DNA of 64,000 nucleotides from an uncultured Tenacibaculum sp. (GTDB taxonomy: Bacteria; Bacteroidota; Bacteroidia; Flavobacteriales; Flavobacteriaceae). The notes under the pieces are model-generated. The model did no database searches, was not told where the DNA came from, and saw only the letters and a list, made by a program, of their open reading frames with translations. Position numbers and translations under genes: made by a program. Shown here piece after piece: positions 28,476 through 39,668 of the stretch. The DNA is taken from the NCBI GenBank assembly GCA_947498055.1, contig CANMJA010000004.1:153108-217107 (forward strand), written 5' to 3'. How positions within the stretch are numbered: the stretch's first letter is position 1; each line of letters starts with the position of its first letter.

Positions 28476-28886
28476 TTATCTTTTAAATGTATAACGTACA
28501 TCATCTACTGCCAAACCATAATCTATCTCTAATCCTTCATCGGTATAATTTATAGCTCCTTTTCTTCCATCTACAATTAAATACTCTAAGTTATTTTCTT
28601 TTTCTATTGTATAGTTATAAGTATCACTATGATTGTTAGAAAAAACAGCAAGTACACCCACATGATTATCTACAGTGTTTTTAATAGTAATTGTTTTTTT
28701 ATCTGAATTAATTGTCCAAGTAATTTGTTCTTTTTCATAATTTATAGAAGCTGAAAAACCACCATCTATTCTAACTAAATGCCATACTCCTGTAAACGAA
28801 ACATCTAATTCTTCTTGGCTTTCGTTGTTTTTACTGCAATTAATAAAACAAATAATAGAAATTAATAAAAAAGTAATTCGTTTCAT
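28476..28886 (-). CDS. Hypothetical lipoprotein
   Basis: Lipobox IICFINCSKN; lipocalin-like beta pattern. Confidence 0.6.
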   Translation of the reverse strand: MKRITFLLISIICFINCSKNNESQEELDVSFTGVWHLVRIDGGFSASINYEKEQITWTINSDKKTITIKNTVDNHVGVLAVFSNNHSDTYNYTIEKENNLEYLIVDGRKGAINYTDEGLEIDYGLAVDDVRYTFKR

Positions 28887-28894
28887 TTTTTTGA

Positions 28895-29377
28895 TTATTT
28901 AAGTTTAAATGTTTTTTTTATTTTTTTGTTTTCATTACCATAGAAAGTAATGTCTAAATCTATCTCCCATTGATTTTTTGATGTCTTTTTTCCACTAATT
29001 TTACCTGTAGGATTTACATTTTTAGTAATATCATTTTCAAAAGAACAAAAACAATATTTTGTAAAAACTACTTTGCTAGTTTCCAACTCTTCATTTAAAT
29101 ATGAAAATTTATTAAGATTAGCATCTATCTCAAATCGAATAGTTTCAGAGTATTCATCATCTGCTATTTCTTTATCATCATGTGCATCAAATCGATATTC
29201 AAAAACTACATTTTCTCCTTTTTCAACAATGCCGTATTTCATATATAATGCATCGTTTGAAGTAATTTTTAATGTACTATTCTTTTTAAAAGTGTAAGAA
29301 TATGTATCTAAGTTTTCTTCATTTTTATTACAACTAACAAAAAATAAAAAAGTGAATAAAAGAATTGTTTTTTTCAT
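28895..29377 (-). CDS. Hypothetical lipoprotein
   Basis: Lipobox FLFFVSCNKN. Confidence 0.6.
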   Translation of the reverse strand: MKKTILLFTFLFFVSCNKNEENLDTYSYTFKKNSTLKITSNDALYMKYGIVEKGENVVFEYRFDAHDDKEIADDEYSETIRFEIDANLNKFSYLNEELETSKVVFTKYCFCSFENDITKNVNPTGKISGKKTSKNQWEIDLDITFYGNENKKIKKTFKLK

Positions 29378-29394
29378 TGTTTTTATTACGTTTA

Positions 29395-30102
29395 TTAGTA
29401 TTTATACTCTATCTTTTTTTGATACTTTTCTAGATTTAAAAAAACAGTTTTTATATCTTTTATTTGAAGTTTAGAAATATCAAATTCTATTTCTTTTTCT
29501 GCTATTCCTAAACAAACTTCTTTGTTAGTTAATTCTAGTTTTAAACTTCTTTGTGGCGGAAATGATTCTAATATGTCTCCAGAATCTATTAAATCTACAT
29601 TCCAAGTACTACCATCACAACCTCCTGAAGAAATAGTTATAAAAAGGGCGTTTTCTTTTATAGAAACATTTATAATTTCAAAAGAATAATCTGTATTTAC
29701 ATTATTATAACGATCTTTATCTATAATCAGATTATTATAATTACGCCACAATAGTTTTTTATTGGTTGCTTTGTCTTCAAAATCTGGACATGTATTTCGG
29801 CCATCAATTCCTCCAAATTCACAAATTTTTTCTCCAGAACAATTATACACAACGGTTAATTTATCTGCACAATTTATACAATCATCAATTAAAAAAACAG
29901 TCTCATTATTATAAGAATAGCTGTAAATTTCTACTCTTTCACTACCCATTAACTTTTCGAAAGTCTCTTTTTTTGTTTTTAACCAACTAATGTTTTCTAT
30001 TGGTACATCTGTTTCACATTTGTTTTTTTCAATATTTTTTTCATTCTCACTACAAGAAGTCATAATTATAAATACAAATAATAATTTTAATACTTTTTTC
30101 AT
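29395..30102 (-). CDS. Cys-rich lipoprotein, paralog of 25466-25822
   Basis: Lipobox FIIMTSCSEN; shared Cys motif. Confidence 0.65.
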   Translation of the reverse strand: MKKVLKLLFVFIIMTSCSENEKNIEKNKCETDVPIENISWLKTKKETFEKLMGSERVEIYSYSYNNETVFLIDDCINCADKLTVVYNCSGEKICEFGGIDGRNTCPDFEDKATNKKLLWRNYNNLIIDKDRYNNVNTDYSFEIINVSIKENALFITISSGGCDGSTWNVDLIDSGDILESFPPQRSLKLELTNKEVCLGIAEKEIEFDISKLQIKDIKTVFLNLEKYQKKIEYKY

Positions 30103-30288
30103 TTTTTAATATTTAAAAATCAACTATTTACTTAAAATACAAATACTTTTGTATAAAATAAAAACTCTTATTTTATATTTATTTAGCTAGCTTATTTTAA
30201 TAAACATTCTTTTAGAATTCTTGTTTATATTAATAAGATGGTTAATTTATTAAAAGGTTGCGTATAATAATTTTACTTTTGTAAAAAG

Positions 30289-31263
30289 ATGAAAGACTTA
30301 GTTTTTAAAATACAATCTGAAAAAGAGTTTATTGATACTACTTTACAAGTTTTCAAACATCAATTTGAAAACAATACTGTGTACCGTTCTTTTTGCGATC
30401 TACTTTATATTCATCCTTCTGATATAAAAAATATAGAAAGTATTCCTTTTTTACCTATTGAATTTTTTAAATCTAAAAAAGTTATTTCATCTACAGATAG
30501 TGTTGTTGAAACTTTTTCTAGTTCTGGAACTACGGGTACTATACCTAGTAAACATCATATAACAGATTTATCTTGGTATGAAACAAGCTACTTAAAAGGA
30601 TTTAAGCATTTTTATGGTGCAATAGAAGAATATACTGTTTTAGCACTTTTACCTAATTATTTAGAACGAAAAGGGTCTTCTCTGGTGTATATGGTAAATG
30701 ATTTAATACACCGCTCTAAACAACCTGAAAGTGGGTTTTACTTGAATAATTTAGAAGAATTAGCGCATAAGTTAAAGACTTTAAACAAAAAAAAGAGAAA
30801 AGTTTTATTAATCGGTGTTTCTTTTGCTTTGTTAGATTTGATTGAAAAATATTCATTTGATCTTTCTAATACTATTATTATGGAAACTGGTGGTATGAAA
30901 GGAAAAAGAAAAGAACTTATTAGAAATGAACTGCATCAATTACTTTGTAAAGGTTTTCAAGTATCTTCTATTCATTCTGAATATGGAATGACAGAATTAC
31001 TGAGTCAAGGTTATTCTAAAGGTAATGGAATTTTTAACTGTCCTCCTTGGATGAAAATAGTAACTAGAGATACGGAAGATCCTTTAACTATTCAAAAAAA
31101 AGGGAAAACTGGAGGTTTAAATATTATTGATTTAGCTAATTATAATTCTTGTTCTTTTATTGCTACGCAAGATCTTGGAAAAGTATATTCTGATAATAGT
31201 TTTGAAGTTATTGGTCGTTTCGATAATTCAGATATACGAGGTTGTAATTTAATGGTTTTATAA
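30289..31263 (+). CDS. LuxE/acyl-protein synthetase-like protein (ANL superfamily)
   Basis: FSSSGTTGTIPSKHHI, METGGMKGKRKEL, SEYGMTELLSQGYSKGNGIFNCPPW. Confidence 0.88.
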   Translation: MKDLVFKIQSEKEFIDTTLQVFKHQFENNTVYRSFCDLLYIHPSDIKNIESIPFLPIEFFKSKKVISSTDSVVETFSSSGTTGTIPSKHHITDLSWYETSYLKGFKHFYGAIEEYTVLALLPNYLERKGSSLVYMVNDLIHRSKQPESGFYLNNLEELAHKLKTLNKKKRKVLLIGVSFALLDLIEKYSFDLSNTIIMETGGMKGKRKELIRNELHQLLCKGFQVSSIHSEYGMTELLSQGYSKGNGIFNCPPWMKIVTRDTEDPLTIQKKGKTGGLNIIDLANYNSCSFIATQDLGKVYSDNSFEVIGRFDNSDIRGCNLMVL

Positions 31264-31314
31264 ATCCAATTTAATTATATTTACCTAACTTTCTTTTCTT
31301 AAATTATTTCTACA

Positions 31315-31764
31315 ATGAAAAAAATCATTTTATTTTCTTTAAAAATTTTATCCTTTATAATTATTTATAGTTGTTCTAATTCGAATATTAATGAACCTGC
31401 TGCTGTTAAAGGTTACGATGTTGTTTCTTACTTTAATGGTGATACTCCTGTAAAGGGTGTCGAAACATTTAATACTAAATATAATGATGTTACTTATTAT
31501 TTTTCTAATAAAGAAAGTTTAAACACATTTTTAAAAACACCTAGTAAATATATTCCTCAGTATGGTGGGTATTGTGCATATGCTGTTGCCGAAAAAAAGA
31601 TTAAAATGGGTGTAGATCCTAAAGTATATGAAATTAGAGATGGTAAATTATATTTATTTTATAATTCTTGGTTTGCTAATAAATTAAAAAGTTGGCAAAA
31701 AGGAGACACTAAAAAATTACAAAAAAAAGCAGATAAAAACTGGGAAGAAATAAAGAATAATTAA
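31315..31764 (+). CDS. YHS domain lipoprotein
   Basis: VKGYDVVSYFNGDTPVKG, KYIPQYGGYCAYAVA. Confidence 0.85.
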   Translation: MKKIILFSLKILSFIIIYSCSNSNINEPAAVKGYDVVSYFNGDTPVKGVETFNTKYNDVTYYFSNKESLNTFLKTPSKYIPQYGGYCAYAVAEKKIKMGVDPKVYEIRDGKLYLFYNSWFANKLKSWQKGDTKKLQKKADKNWEEIKNN

Positions 31765-32001
31765 GTTATTACACATAAAATTATACTTAAACCATTAAAA
31801 TATAAATGATTTTAGTGGTTTTTTTAATCTTCAAAATTAAGGTGTTTTATTTGTAATTTTTATCTTTTTTAGACGACCATTTATAAGATTCACAGTCAAT
31901 TATTTTTGCATTTTATCTCTAGATAACTAGAAACTTAATTCCCTTAAAAAAGTTTTAATGTGAAATTATAATTTAAAACTGTATTTGTAAATTTTAACTA
32001 T

Positions 32002-32448
32002 ATGAGATCTTTAATTGTTATTTTTATTTCTGTTATTTCCTTTTCAAGTTTTTCTCAAAAAAACACATATAATCTTAAAAAAGGAGCCATTGCAAGTGGT
32101 TATGATGTTGTTTCATACTTTAGTAATGAAGCAAAAAAAGGAAATGATAATTATATAGCTAACCACGATGGTGCTATGTTTTATTTTTCAAGTAAAGAAA
32201 ATTTAAATCTTTTTAAAAAAACACCTAATAAATATATTCCTCAATACGGTGGTTACTGTGCTTACGCTATAGGTTTAAAAGGAAAGAAAGTAGGTATTAA
32301 TCCTAAAACTTTTGAAATTAGAGATGGTAAACTTTATTTGTTTTATAACTCTTGGGGCACAAATACCCTAAAATTATGGAAAAAAGAAGGTCCAGAAGAT
32401 TTAAAAACAAAAGCAGATAAAAACTGGGTTAAAATAAAAAACAATTAG
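32002..32448 (+). CDS. YHS domain protein, tandem paralog
   Basis: SGYDVVSYFSNEAKKG, KYIPQYGGYCAYAIG. Confidence 0.85.
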   Translation: MRSLIVIFISVISFSSFSQKNTYNLKKGAIASGYDVVSYFSNEAKKGNDNYIANHDGAMFYFSSKENLNLFKKTPNKYIPQYGGYCAYAIGLKGKKVGINPKTFEIRDGKLYLFYNSWGTNTLKLWKKEGPEDLKTKADKNWVKIKNN

Positions 32449-32482
32449 TTGAATTAATGATTCTTTAATTTTTATAGCCTAT

Positions 32483-33217
32483 TTAATCTATTTCTTTTTT
32501 CGAAATTACAAGAGTTATACTTTCATCATATTTAAAGGTAAGTACTCTGAAAAAGTATTTTTTTAATTGATTAGAAGATTGCAACCATGTATCTCCTGGA
32601 TAATTGATTCCGTTTAAAAATTGATCAGAAAAATTAATTTTTTCTCTCCTATTATTTTTAAGCATAAGTATTAATTCTGCTCTTGCATAGGAAGGTTGTC
32701 CTGCAAATACATGTTTACTAATAAATTTTGTTAACGATAAAGAAAACCCTTCTTCTAACTTAATTGTTTCTCCTTTTTTTAATGTAATTATTTTTCCGTT
32801 TTTAATTTCTTTAGATATTTCTTCTTGGTACTCATTAAAAACTAGAACATCTGAAATAAAAGAATTTGCAATTGATTTATATTCAGCATTCGAATTTTCG
32901 AATACTATATTATCTTTCTCAAATTGTATTTTTCTGTTATCATAACGAACTTTATACGTTGTTATTTTTCGAGGTTTTCTTCCTCCTATTTCTTTAACAA
33001 TAGTAGTCCAATAAATTTCACTAGTATCTTCAACATATTGAAAATTAATTACTTCATGTTTTTTTTTATATACTGAAATATTTTTCCATTTGGTTACTTC
33101 TACTTTCTTTTTAACTGCATTAAAGAGTTCTGTTAATTTTATATTCATTGTTTCAGATTGTGCTTTGCATGAAAAGAAATTAACATAGAATAGAAGTATT
33201 ACAAATAATTTTTTCAT
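32483..33217 (-). CDS. Hypothetical secreted protein or lipoprotein
   Basis: Signal peptide FFSCKAQ. Confidence 0.55.
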   Translation of the reverse strand: MKKLFVILLFYVNFFSCKAQSETMNIKLTELFNAVKKKVEVTKWKNISVYKKKHEVINFQYVEDTSEIYWTTIVKEIGGRKPRKITTYKVRYDNRKIQFEKDNIVFENSNAEYKSIANSFISDVLVFNEYQEEISKEIKNGKIITLKKGETIKLEEGFSLSLTKFISKHVFAGQPSYARAELILMLKNNRREKINFSDQFLNGINYPGDTWLQSSNQLKKYFFRVLTFKYDESITLVISKKEID

Positions 33218-33305
33218 TTGATAAAACTAATGAATCTTATACACTAAGAAAACACTGTTTATAGTGATTATAACCATGTTGAATTATAAATTTGAGAATA
33301 AATAA

Positions 33306-34580
33306 TTATTGACTTGAAGAATCTTCGTGTTTTTTTAAATCTTCTGTTAAATCTAACTTTCTAAGTGTTGGATTTAAAATTCCTGTAGAAATAACAGTTA
33401 TTAACGTCATTGTTCCACCAAAAACTACCGCTGTCGCAGTACCCATTAATTTTGCTGTTAAACCGCTTTCAAAAGCACCTAATTCATTAGAAGATCCTAC
33501 AAACATAGAGTTAACAGAGGAAACTCTCCCTCTCATATGATCAGGTGTTTTTAATTGAAGAATTGTTTGTCTTATTACCATAGAAACACCATCTGTAATA
33601 CCACTAAAAAACAAAGCAATTAACGATATCCAAAAACTAGTAGACAAGCCAAAAATGATAATACAAATACCAAAACCAAAAATTGCAGATAACAACTTCA
33701 TACCTGCATTTTTACTTACAGGAATATAAGCGGTAATTAACATCGTTAAAAACGCACCAACAGCCGGTGCTGCTCTTAAAAAACCAAACCCTTTAGGTCC
33801 TACTTCTAAAATGTCTTGTGCAAAAACAGGTAATAAAGTAATAGCACCACCTAAAAGAACCGAAATCATATCTAAGGTTAAAGCTCCTAAAATTGCTTTT
33901 GTTTTTAATACAAAAGAGATTCCTTCTTGTAAACTTTTCTTCAATGGTTCTCCTTTTTTAAGGTTCTTAATTGGTTTTCTTTGAATAAAGAAAACCGTAA
34001 AGAAAGAAAAGAAAACCAATACAAAAACAATACACAAAGAAAAATTAACACCTAAAGCATAAATGGTATAACCTGCAAAAGCAGGACCTAAAACACTCGC
34101 CATTTGCCAAGTTGAACTACTCCAGGTAGCTGCATTTGGATATAATTTTTTAGGTACTATTAAAGCTAATAAAGAAAAAATGGTGGGACCAAAAAATGAA
34201 CGTAAAAAACCTCCAAAACAGACCAATGTATAAATTAAATATAATGTTGTTTTAGAGTTCCACCCTTCCGTAAAACTTGGGTTTGTTAAAAAATATAATC
34301 CTAAACTAATTAAAGAAAATAAACCTATACAAAGTGCCAATAAGTTTCTTTTTTCTTTTTGATCTACAATATGCCCTGCAAATAATGCCATTGAAAATGC
34401 TGGAAGAAATTCAAACACACCAATTAAACCCAAACTCCAAGGATCTTTAGTTATTGAATATACTTGCCATTCAATTATTATAAATTGCATGGTCCAACCA
34501 AAAACAAGTAAAAATCTAACTAATAAAAAAATATTGAATTCTCTTATTCTTAGAGAGGCATACGGATCTTTATTTTCCAT
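33306..34580 (-). CDS. MFS transporter
   Basis: 12-TM pattern; GLIGVFEFLPAFSMALFAGHIVDQKEKRNLL; DHMRGRVSSVNSMFVGSSNELGAFESG. Confidence 0.92.
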   Translation of the reverse strand: MENKDPYASLRIREFNIFLLVRFLLVFGWTMQFIIIEWQVYSITKDPWSLGLIGVFEFLPAFSMALFAGHIVDQKEKRNLLALCIGLFSLISLGLYFLTNPSFTEGWNSKTTLYLIYTLVCFGGFLRSFFGPTIFSLLALIVPKKLYPNAATWSSSTWQMASVLGPAFAGYTIYALGVNFSLCIVFVLVFFSFFTVFFIQRKPIKNLKKGEPLKKSLQEGISFVLKTKAILGALTLDMISVLLGGAITLLPVFAQDILEVGPKGFGFLRAAPAVGAFLTMLITAYIPVSKNAGMKLLSAIFGFGICIIIFGLSTSFWISLIALFFSGITDGVSMVIRQTILQLKTPDHMRGRVSSVNSMFVGSSNELGAFESGLTAKLMGTATAVVFGGTMTLITVISTGILNPTLRKLDLTEDLKKHEDSSSQ

Positions 34581-34586
34581 ATAAAA

Positions 34587-35246
34587 TTAACCCAGCTTAA
34601 GATCCATTAGAATAGAAAATGTTTCATTAACATCTTCTTCTTTCACTACTATTGTCATTTCATGAGTAGTAGAAATTACTTCTTGTACAGCAATATTGGC
34701 CCAAGCAAATTGTTTTAAAATAAAGTAATAAATACCAGATTGTTCTAAATTTTCTTTCGGTAATTTTATAGTAATTGAAGCTAAATCGTTTACATTATTA
34801 ATTAATAATTCATTCTCGAAAGTTTCTTTAATTAAAGTTTGTAATGTTTTACTTGCTACAATATTTGTTTCAAAAATACCTTGAGAAATGGTTAAAAACA
34901 AATCATTGTTTTCTGCTGCTTCTCCTAAAATAGCGGCAATTCTTTTAAATAATGTTGGTGTGTTTTTAAATGTATAATCGCATAAATCAGATCTTACAAT
35001 AACATCTCCTAAATTTAAGGCTAATCTCTTTATATTTTTACGAATTCTTAATTCATTAGCAGGAGACAATCTGTTTATTGCCATCATTACTGCTCCAACT
35101 TTTACTTCTTTTTTTAATTGTTGTGCTACTTCAGGTAAAATTACTCTGGCTAAAGAAGAAACATTAATTAGTTTTTCGTTTAGTGCTTCTTCTATAAATG
35201 GCGTTTTTCGAATAGTTATCTCTACAGCCTCTTGAATTGTTTTCAT
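34587..35246 (-). CDS. ACT-domain-like protein (aspartate-kinase regulatory-like)
   Basis: Sequence pattern GIYYFILKQFAWANIAVQEVISTTHEMTIVV. Confidence 0.6.
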   Translation of the reverse strand: MKTIQEAVEITIRKTPFIEEALNEKLINVSSLARVILPEVAQQLKKEVKVGAVMMAINRLSPANELRIRKNIKRLALNLGDVIVRSDLCDYTFKNTPTLFKRIAAILGEAAENNDLFLTISQGIFETNIVASKTLQTLIKETFENELLINNVNDLASITIKLPKENLEQSGIYYFILKQFAWANIAVQEVISTTHEMTIVVKEEDVNETFSILMDLKLG

Positions 35247-35472
35247 TTTTGTTTAAAAATTCGCTAGTTGTTGTAAAAATACTGATTTTGTTAATTTTTA
35301 TTTAACTTTTATTAAAATATTTGTTAACCTAATAGTATTGCTGTTTTTTCTATTTGGTTTATTTTTGCCCAAAATAAGAATACTACACAAATTTAAGAGG
35401 TGTTAGAAGTAGTTTGGTTTTCATAAAGAGTATTTTATTTTGAAGGGTTTTTTACTTTTAACTTGAAAAAAA

Positions 35473-36468
35473 TTAATCTAATTGATTAGTTAATTTATCA
35501 AACACATCTTTCGCCTCTTTTTTTCCATATAAAATATCGTAAACAGCATTTATAATGGGTGTTTTAGCACCATTTTGTTTGTTAATTTTATACGCACTTT
35601 TTGCTGCATAATATCCTTCAGCTACCATATTCATTTCTAACATAGCAGATTTAACGGTATATCCTTTACCAATCATATTTCCAAACATCCTATTTCTGCT
35701 AAAAACAGAATATCCTGTAACTAATAAATCGCCCAAATATGCCGAATTATTAATATTTCTTTTCATTTTGTGTACTTTCTTAATATAACGTTTCATTTCT
35801 CGTATTGCGTTGCTCATTAATACCGATTGAAAGTTATCTCCATACCCTAATCCATGAGCCATACCTGCTGCAATTGCATAAATATTCTTTAACATGGCAG
35901 AATATTCTGTTCCATAAATATCATCAGAAGCTTTGGTTTTTATATATCTTCCTTTTATACGCTTACTTAATTGCTTTGCTTTTTCTTGATCTTGACAAGC
36001 AATGGTTAAATAAGAAAGTCTTTCCATAGCTACTTCTTCAGCATGGCATGGCCCAGCAATTACTCCGATATCATCAAAAGAAACATTATAATGGTTATGA
36101 AAATGTTCTCCTACAATTAATCCTGTTTCAGGAACTATTCCTTTTATTGCTGAAAAAATAATTTTATTTTCTAATGAAACAGTTAATTTTTCAAGTTCAG
36201 AATTTAAAAATGCAGAAGGTATTGCAAAAATTAAAACATCGTATTCTGTTACTATTTTATTAATATCATTTGTTAAATCTAACTGCTCTGGGTGCAATTC
36301 GGCAGAACTTAAATAATTAGGATTGTGTTTATTACGTTTAATATGCTCTATTGCATATGTGCTTCGCATATACCATCCTATATTTTTGCAATTTTCTGAA
36401 AGCATTTTTACGATAGCTGTAGCCCAACTACCTCCTCCAACAACTGCTATTTTATCAAATTTATTCAT
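35473..36468 (-). CDS. gpsA: NAD(P)H-dependent glycerol-3-phosphate dehydrogenase
   Basis: VVGGGSWATAIVKML, AGPCHAEEVAMERLS, GTEYSAMLKNIYAIAAGMAHGLGYGDNF. Confidence 0.95.
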   Translation of the reverse strand: MNKFDKIAVVGGGSWATAIVKMLSENCKNIGWYMRSTYAIEHIKRNKHNPNYLSSAELHPEQLDLTNDINKIVTEYDVLIFAIPSAFLNSELEKLTVSLENKIIFSAIKGIVPETGLIVGEHFHNHYNVSFDDIGVIAGPCHAEEVAMERLSYLTIACQDQEKAKQLSKRIKGRYIKTKASDDIYGTEYSAMLKNIYAIAAGMAHGLGYGDNFQSVLMSNAIREMKRYIKKVHKMKRNINNSAYLGDLLVTGYSVFSRNRMFGNMIGKGYTVKSAMLEMNMVAEGYYAAKSAYKINKQNGAKTPIINAVYDILYGKKEAKDVFDKLTNQLD

Positions 36469-36545
36469 ATTTGTCGTTTGTTTGTAACCGCTAAATTAAT
36501 AAATCTATAAACTAGTATATAATTGAAGAGGTTAATTATATTTGA

Positions 36546-36995
36546 ATGCGAAAAAATTTAACAATGACTGTACAGATAATTAATAAATCGAAACATCTAA
36601 TTCCTGCATATGAAACAGAAGGTTCTGCTGGAATGGATTTAAGAGCAAATATTACTGAAGCTATTACATTAAAGCCTTTAGAAAGAGCAATTGTTACAAC
36701 TGGTTTATATATTGCTTTGCCACAAGGTTATGAAGCACAAGTAAGACCTAGAAGCGGTTTAGCTGCTAAAAAAGGAATCACTGTTTTAAATGCTCCTGGA
36801 ACTGTAGATGCAGATTATAGAGGAGAAATTGGGGTTATTTTGGTAAATCTTTCTAATGATGATTTTATTGTAAATGATGGAGAACGTGTTGCGCAATTAG
36901 TAATAGCTAAACATGAACGTGTAAATTGGCAAGAAGTTACTGTTTTAGATGAAACTGAACGTGGTACTGGCGGTTTTGGTAGCACTGGAGTTTAA
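36546..36995 (+). CDS. dut: dUTP diphosphatase
   Basis: [44 protein letters not shown]. Confidence 0.97.
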   Translation: MRKNLTMTVQIINKSKHLIPAYETEGSAGMDLRANITEAITLKPLERAIVTTGLYIALPQGYEAQVRPRSGLAAKKGITVLNAPGTVDADYRGEIGVILVNLSNDDFIVNDGERVAQLVIAKHERVNWQEVTVLDETERGTGGFGSTGV

Positions 36996-37144
36996 GTTTT
37001 AGGAGTGTAGAAGTTTTAAGTATTGTAGGAGTAAAGGAGTTAAAGAATAAAATTTCAGATAGTGTCTTTTACTAACACTTTTTTCCTTTTTTTATTTATA
37101 AAAATCACTTTCAAGTTCTGGAAAGCAAACTAAAAAAATTAGCT

Positions 37145-37696
37145 TTACTGATTACTGATTACTAAATCCTTATACACCTGACTCATTTTACGAACTTCAT
37201 CATATAATAATTCAAAATCTAAAAAACAATGTGAATAATATTGGTACCCTCTTTTTTTGTAAAATTCAAAAGCCTGAGGTTGCTCATCCATAGCATCTAA
37301 CCATATTAATTCATATTGTTTTTTTATAGCTTCTTCTTCTAACCAATTCAATAGTTTTTTACCAATTCCGTTTCCTTGCGTTTTCGAATGCAAATAAATT
37401 CTATGTAATTTAACTGACTTTTGGTCTTTTAACTCTCCTAATTTTTTATTCCATATAATTCTAAATTTCCCAATTTTTTCTCCTTTAAAAAGCACAAAAT
37501 AATAGGAAGTATTTTCTTCTGAAAGTTCTCTTAAAATATTTTCTTTAGCATATTGTGTATCTACATAAAACTTTCCTCCATCTTTCCAAAAATGACAGTA
37601 TGCAGCTGGATAGATTTCTTTCATTAAATTATAAAGAGATTCACAATCAGAATCCACAATTTCTCTTAATTCTAAATCCTCAGAAATCGTAATCAT
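37145..37696 (-). CDS. GNAT-family N-acetyltransferase
   Basis: IYLHSKTQGNGIGKKLLNWLEE. Confidence 0.87.
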   Translation of the reverse strand: MITISEDLELREIVDSDCESLYNLMKEIYPAAYCHFWKDGGKFYVDTQYAKENILRELSEENTSYYFVLFKGEKIGKFRIIWNKKLGELKDQKSVKLHRIYLHSKTQGNGIGKKLLNWLEEEAIKKQYELIWLDAMDEQPQAFEFYKKRGYQYYSHCFLDFELLYDEVRKMSQVYKDLVISNQ

Positions 37697-37893
37697 TAGT
37701 TCTTTTTATACAAAGTTACTTACGAATACTTCTATCACCTAATTCGTATTTAATATTTTACTAAATTCATTTAAAACGGCTTTTTTAAAACATTTAAAAT
37801 TAATACAGTTTTGAATTAAGTTATTAGTTATCAAATAAAAAGACCGTTAATTTCTCAACGGCCTTTAAACACTATATTTATATATAAACTTAC

Positions 37894-38901
37894 TTACTCT
37901 TGATTATCTATAGCTTCTTTAATCTTAGTTTCTAATTCTTCCATTAATTCAGGGTTGTCTTTTATTAAGCTTTTAACAGCATCTCTACCCTGCCCTAACT
38001 TTGTATCTCCATAACTAAACCAAGAACCACTTTTCTTTACAATTCCAAGTTCTACTCCAATATCTAAAATTTCTCCAACTTTAGATATTCCTAAACCATA
38101 CATAATATCAAACTCAGTCATTTGAAAAGGTGGTGCTACTTTATTCTTAACAACCTTTACTTTTGTGCTGTTACCAATTACTCTATCACCATCTTTAATT
38201 TGTGTTCTTCTACGAATATCTAAACGAACAGATGCGTAAAATTTTAGTGCATTACCACCAGTAGTAGTTTCTGGGTTACCAAACATTACTCCAATTTTTT
38301 CACGTAATTGATTAATAAATATAACTGTACAGTTTGTTTTACTAATAGTACCTGTTAATTTACGTAACGCTTGCGACATTAAACGAGCATGTAATCCCAT
38401 TTTAGAATCTCCCATTTCTCCTTCAATCTCAGATTTTGGAGTTAGTGCTGCCACAGAATCAATTACAACAATATCAATAGCTCCAGAACGAATTAAATTA
38501 TCTGCAATTTCTAATGCTTGTTCACCATGATCTGGTTGAGAAATAATTAAATTATCTACATCTACTCCTAAATTTTCAGCATAAAAACGATCAAAAGCGT
38601 GTTCTGCATCAATAAAAGCTGCAATACCTCCTGCTTTTTGTGCTTCAGCGATAGCATGAATAGTTAAGGTTGTTTTACCAGAAGATTCTGGTCCGTAAAT
38701 TTCTATAATTCTTCCTCTTGGATAACCTCCAACGCCTAATGCCAAATCTAAACCTAAAGATCCAGACGATATCGCATCTACATCTTCTATTACTTTATCT
38801 CCTAATTTCATTACGGTACCTTTACCGTAAGATTTATCTAATTTATCTAGAGTAAGTCGAAGCGCTTTTAATTTCGCTTCTTTTTCTTTATCTGCTGCCA
38901 T
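37894..38901 (-). CDS. recA: Recombinase A
   Basis: [70 protein letters not shown]. Confidence 0.98.
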   Translation of the reverse strand: MAADKEKEAKLKALRLTLDKLDKSYGKGTVMKLGDKVIEDVDAISSGSLGLDLALGVGGYPRGRIIEIYGPESSGKTTLTIHAIAEAQKAGGIAAFIDAEHAFDRFYAENLGVDVDNLIISQPDHGEQALEIADNLIRSGAIDIVVIDSVAALTPKSEIEGEMGDSKMGLHARLMSQALRKLTGTISKTNCTVIFINQLREKIGVMFGNPETTTGGNALKFYASVRLDIRRRTQIKDGDRVIGNSTKVKVVKNKVAPPFQMTEFDIMYGLGISKVGEILDIGVELGIVKKSGSWFSYGDTKLGQGRDAVKSLIKDNPELMEELETKIKEAIDNQE

Positions 38902-38999
38902 AAAATACTTAAAATGTTATAAAAAAATAAGAGTTGCTAAGTTATGAAAAAGTGGAGTAATTATGTGTTCTTTTTTTAGATTCCATATTTATTGTAATA

Positions 39000-39599
39000 T
39001 TGTTCTTTATTAATGCCTTTTTAATGCAAATACATAGACATTTTATAATTCATAAACCTTATGGATTTCTTTCCCAATTTATAAATAATCAAACAAAAAG
39101 GAAGAAAAAATTATTAGGCGAATTAGATTTTGATTTTCCTGAAAAAACAATGGCTATTGGACGTTTAGATGTAAAGTCGGAAGGTTTATTATTATTAACT
39201 ACAGATGGAAAAGTAAGTGATTATATAACTACCAAAGGAAAAGTAGAAAAAGAATACTATGTACAGGTTAATGGAAAAATAAACGAAAAAGAAATTGAAG
39301 AATTAAAAAATGGTGTTGAAATTGGTTTTGATGGAAAAAAATATAAGACAAAACCTTGTAAGGTTTTTGCTATTAATACCCCCAATTTTCCTGATAGATC
39401 TAAAAAAATTAGAGACGATAGGCATGGTCCTACTTCTTGGATTTCTATTACTTTACAAGAAGGAAAATTTAGGCAAGTTCGTAAAATGACATCTGCAGTA
39501 GGATTTCCTACCTTAAGATTGGTTAGAGTTCGTGTTGGTAGTATTTTACTTGGTAATTTAAAATCTGGTGAAGTAAAAGAAGTTAAAACATTAACTTAA
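39000..39599 (+). CDS. Pseudouridine synthase (RluE/RsuA-type)
   Basis: IGRLDVKSEGLLLLTTDG, EGKFRQVRKMTSAVGFPTLRLVRVRVG. Confidence 0.92.
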   Translation: MFFINAFLMQIHRHFIIHKPYGFLSQFINNQTKRKKKLLGELDFDFPEKTMAIGRLDVKSEGLLLLTTDGKVSDYITTKGKVEKEYYVQVNGKINEKEIEELKNGVEIGFDGKKYKTKPCKVFAINTPNFPDRSKKIRDDRHGPTSWISITLQEGKFRQVRKMTSAVGFPTLRLVRVRVGSILLGNLKSGEVKEVKTLT

Positions 39600-39668
39600 T
39601 GTGTGTTGGATTATATTAGTTTATAAAATTTTGTACTTTCGCCGCTTAATTTTTCTAAAAAAATAACT

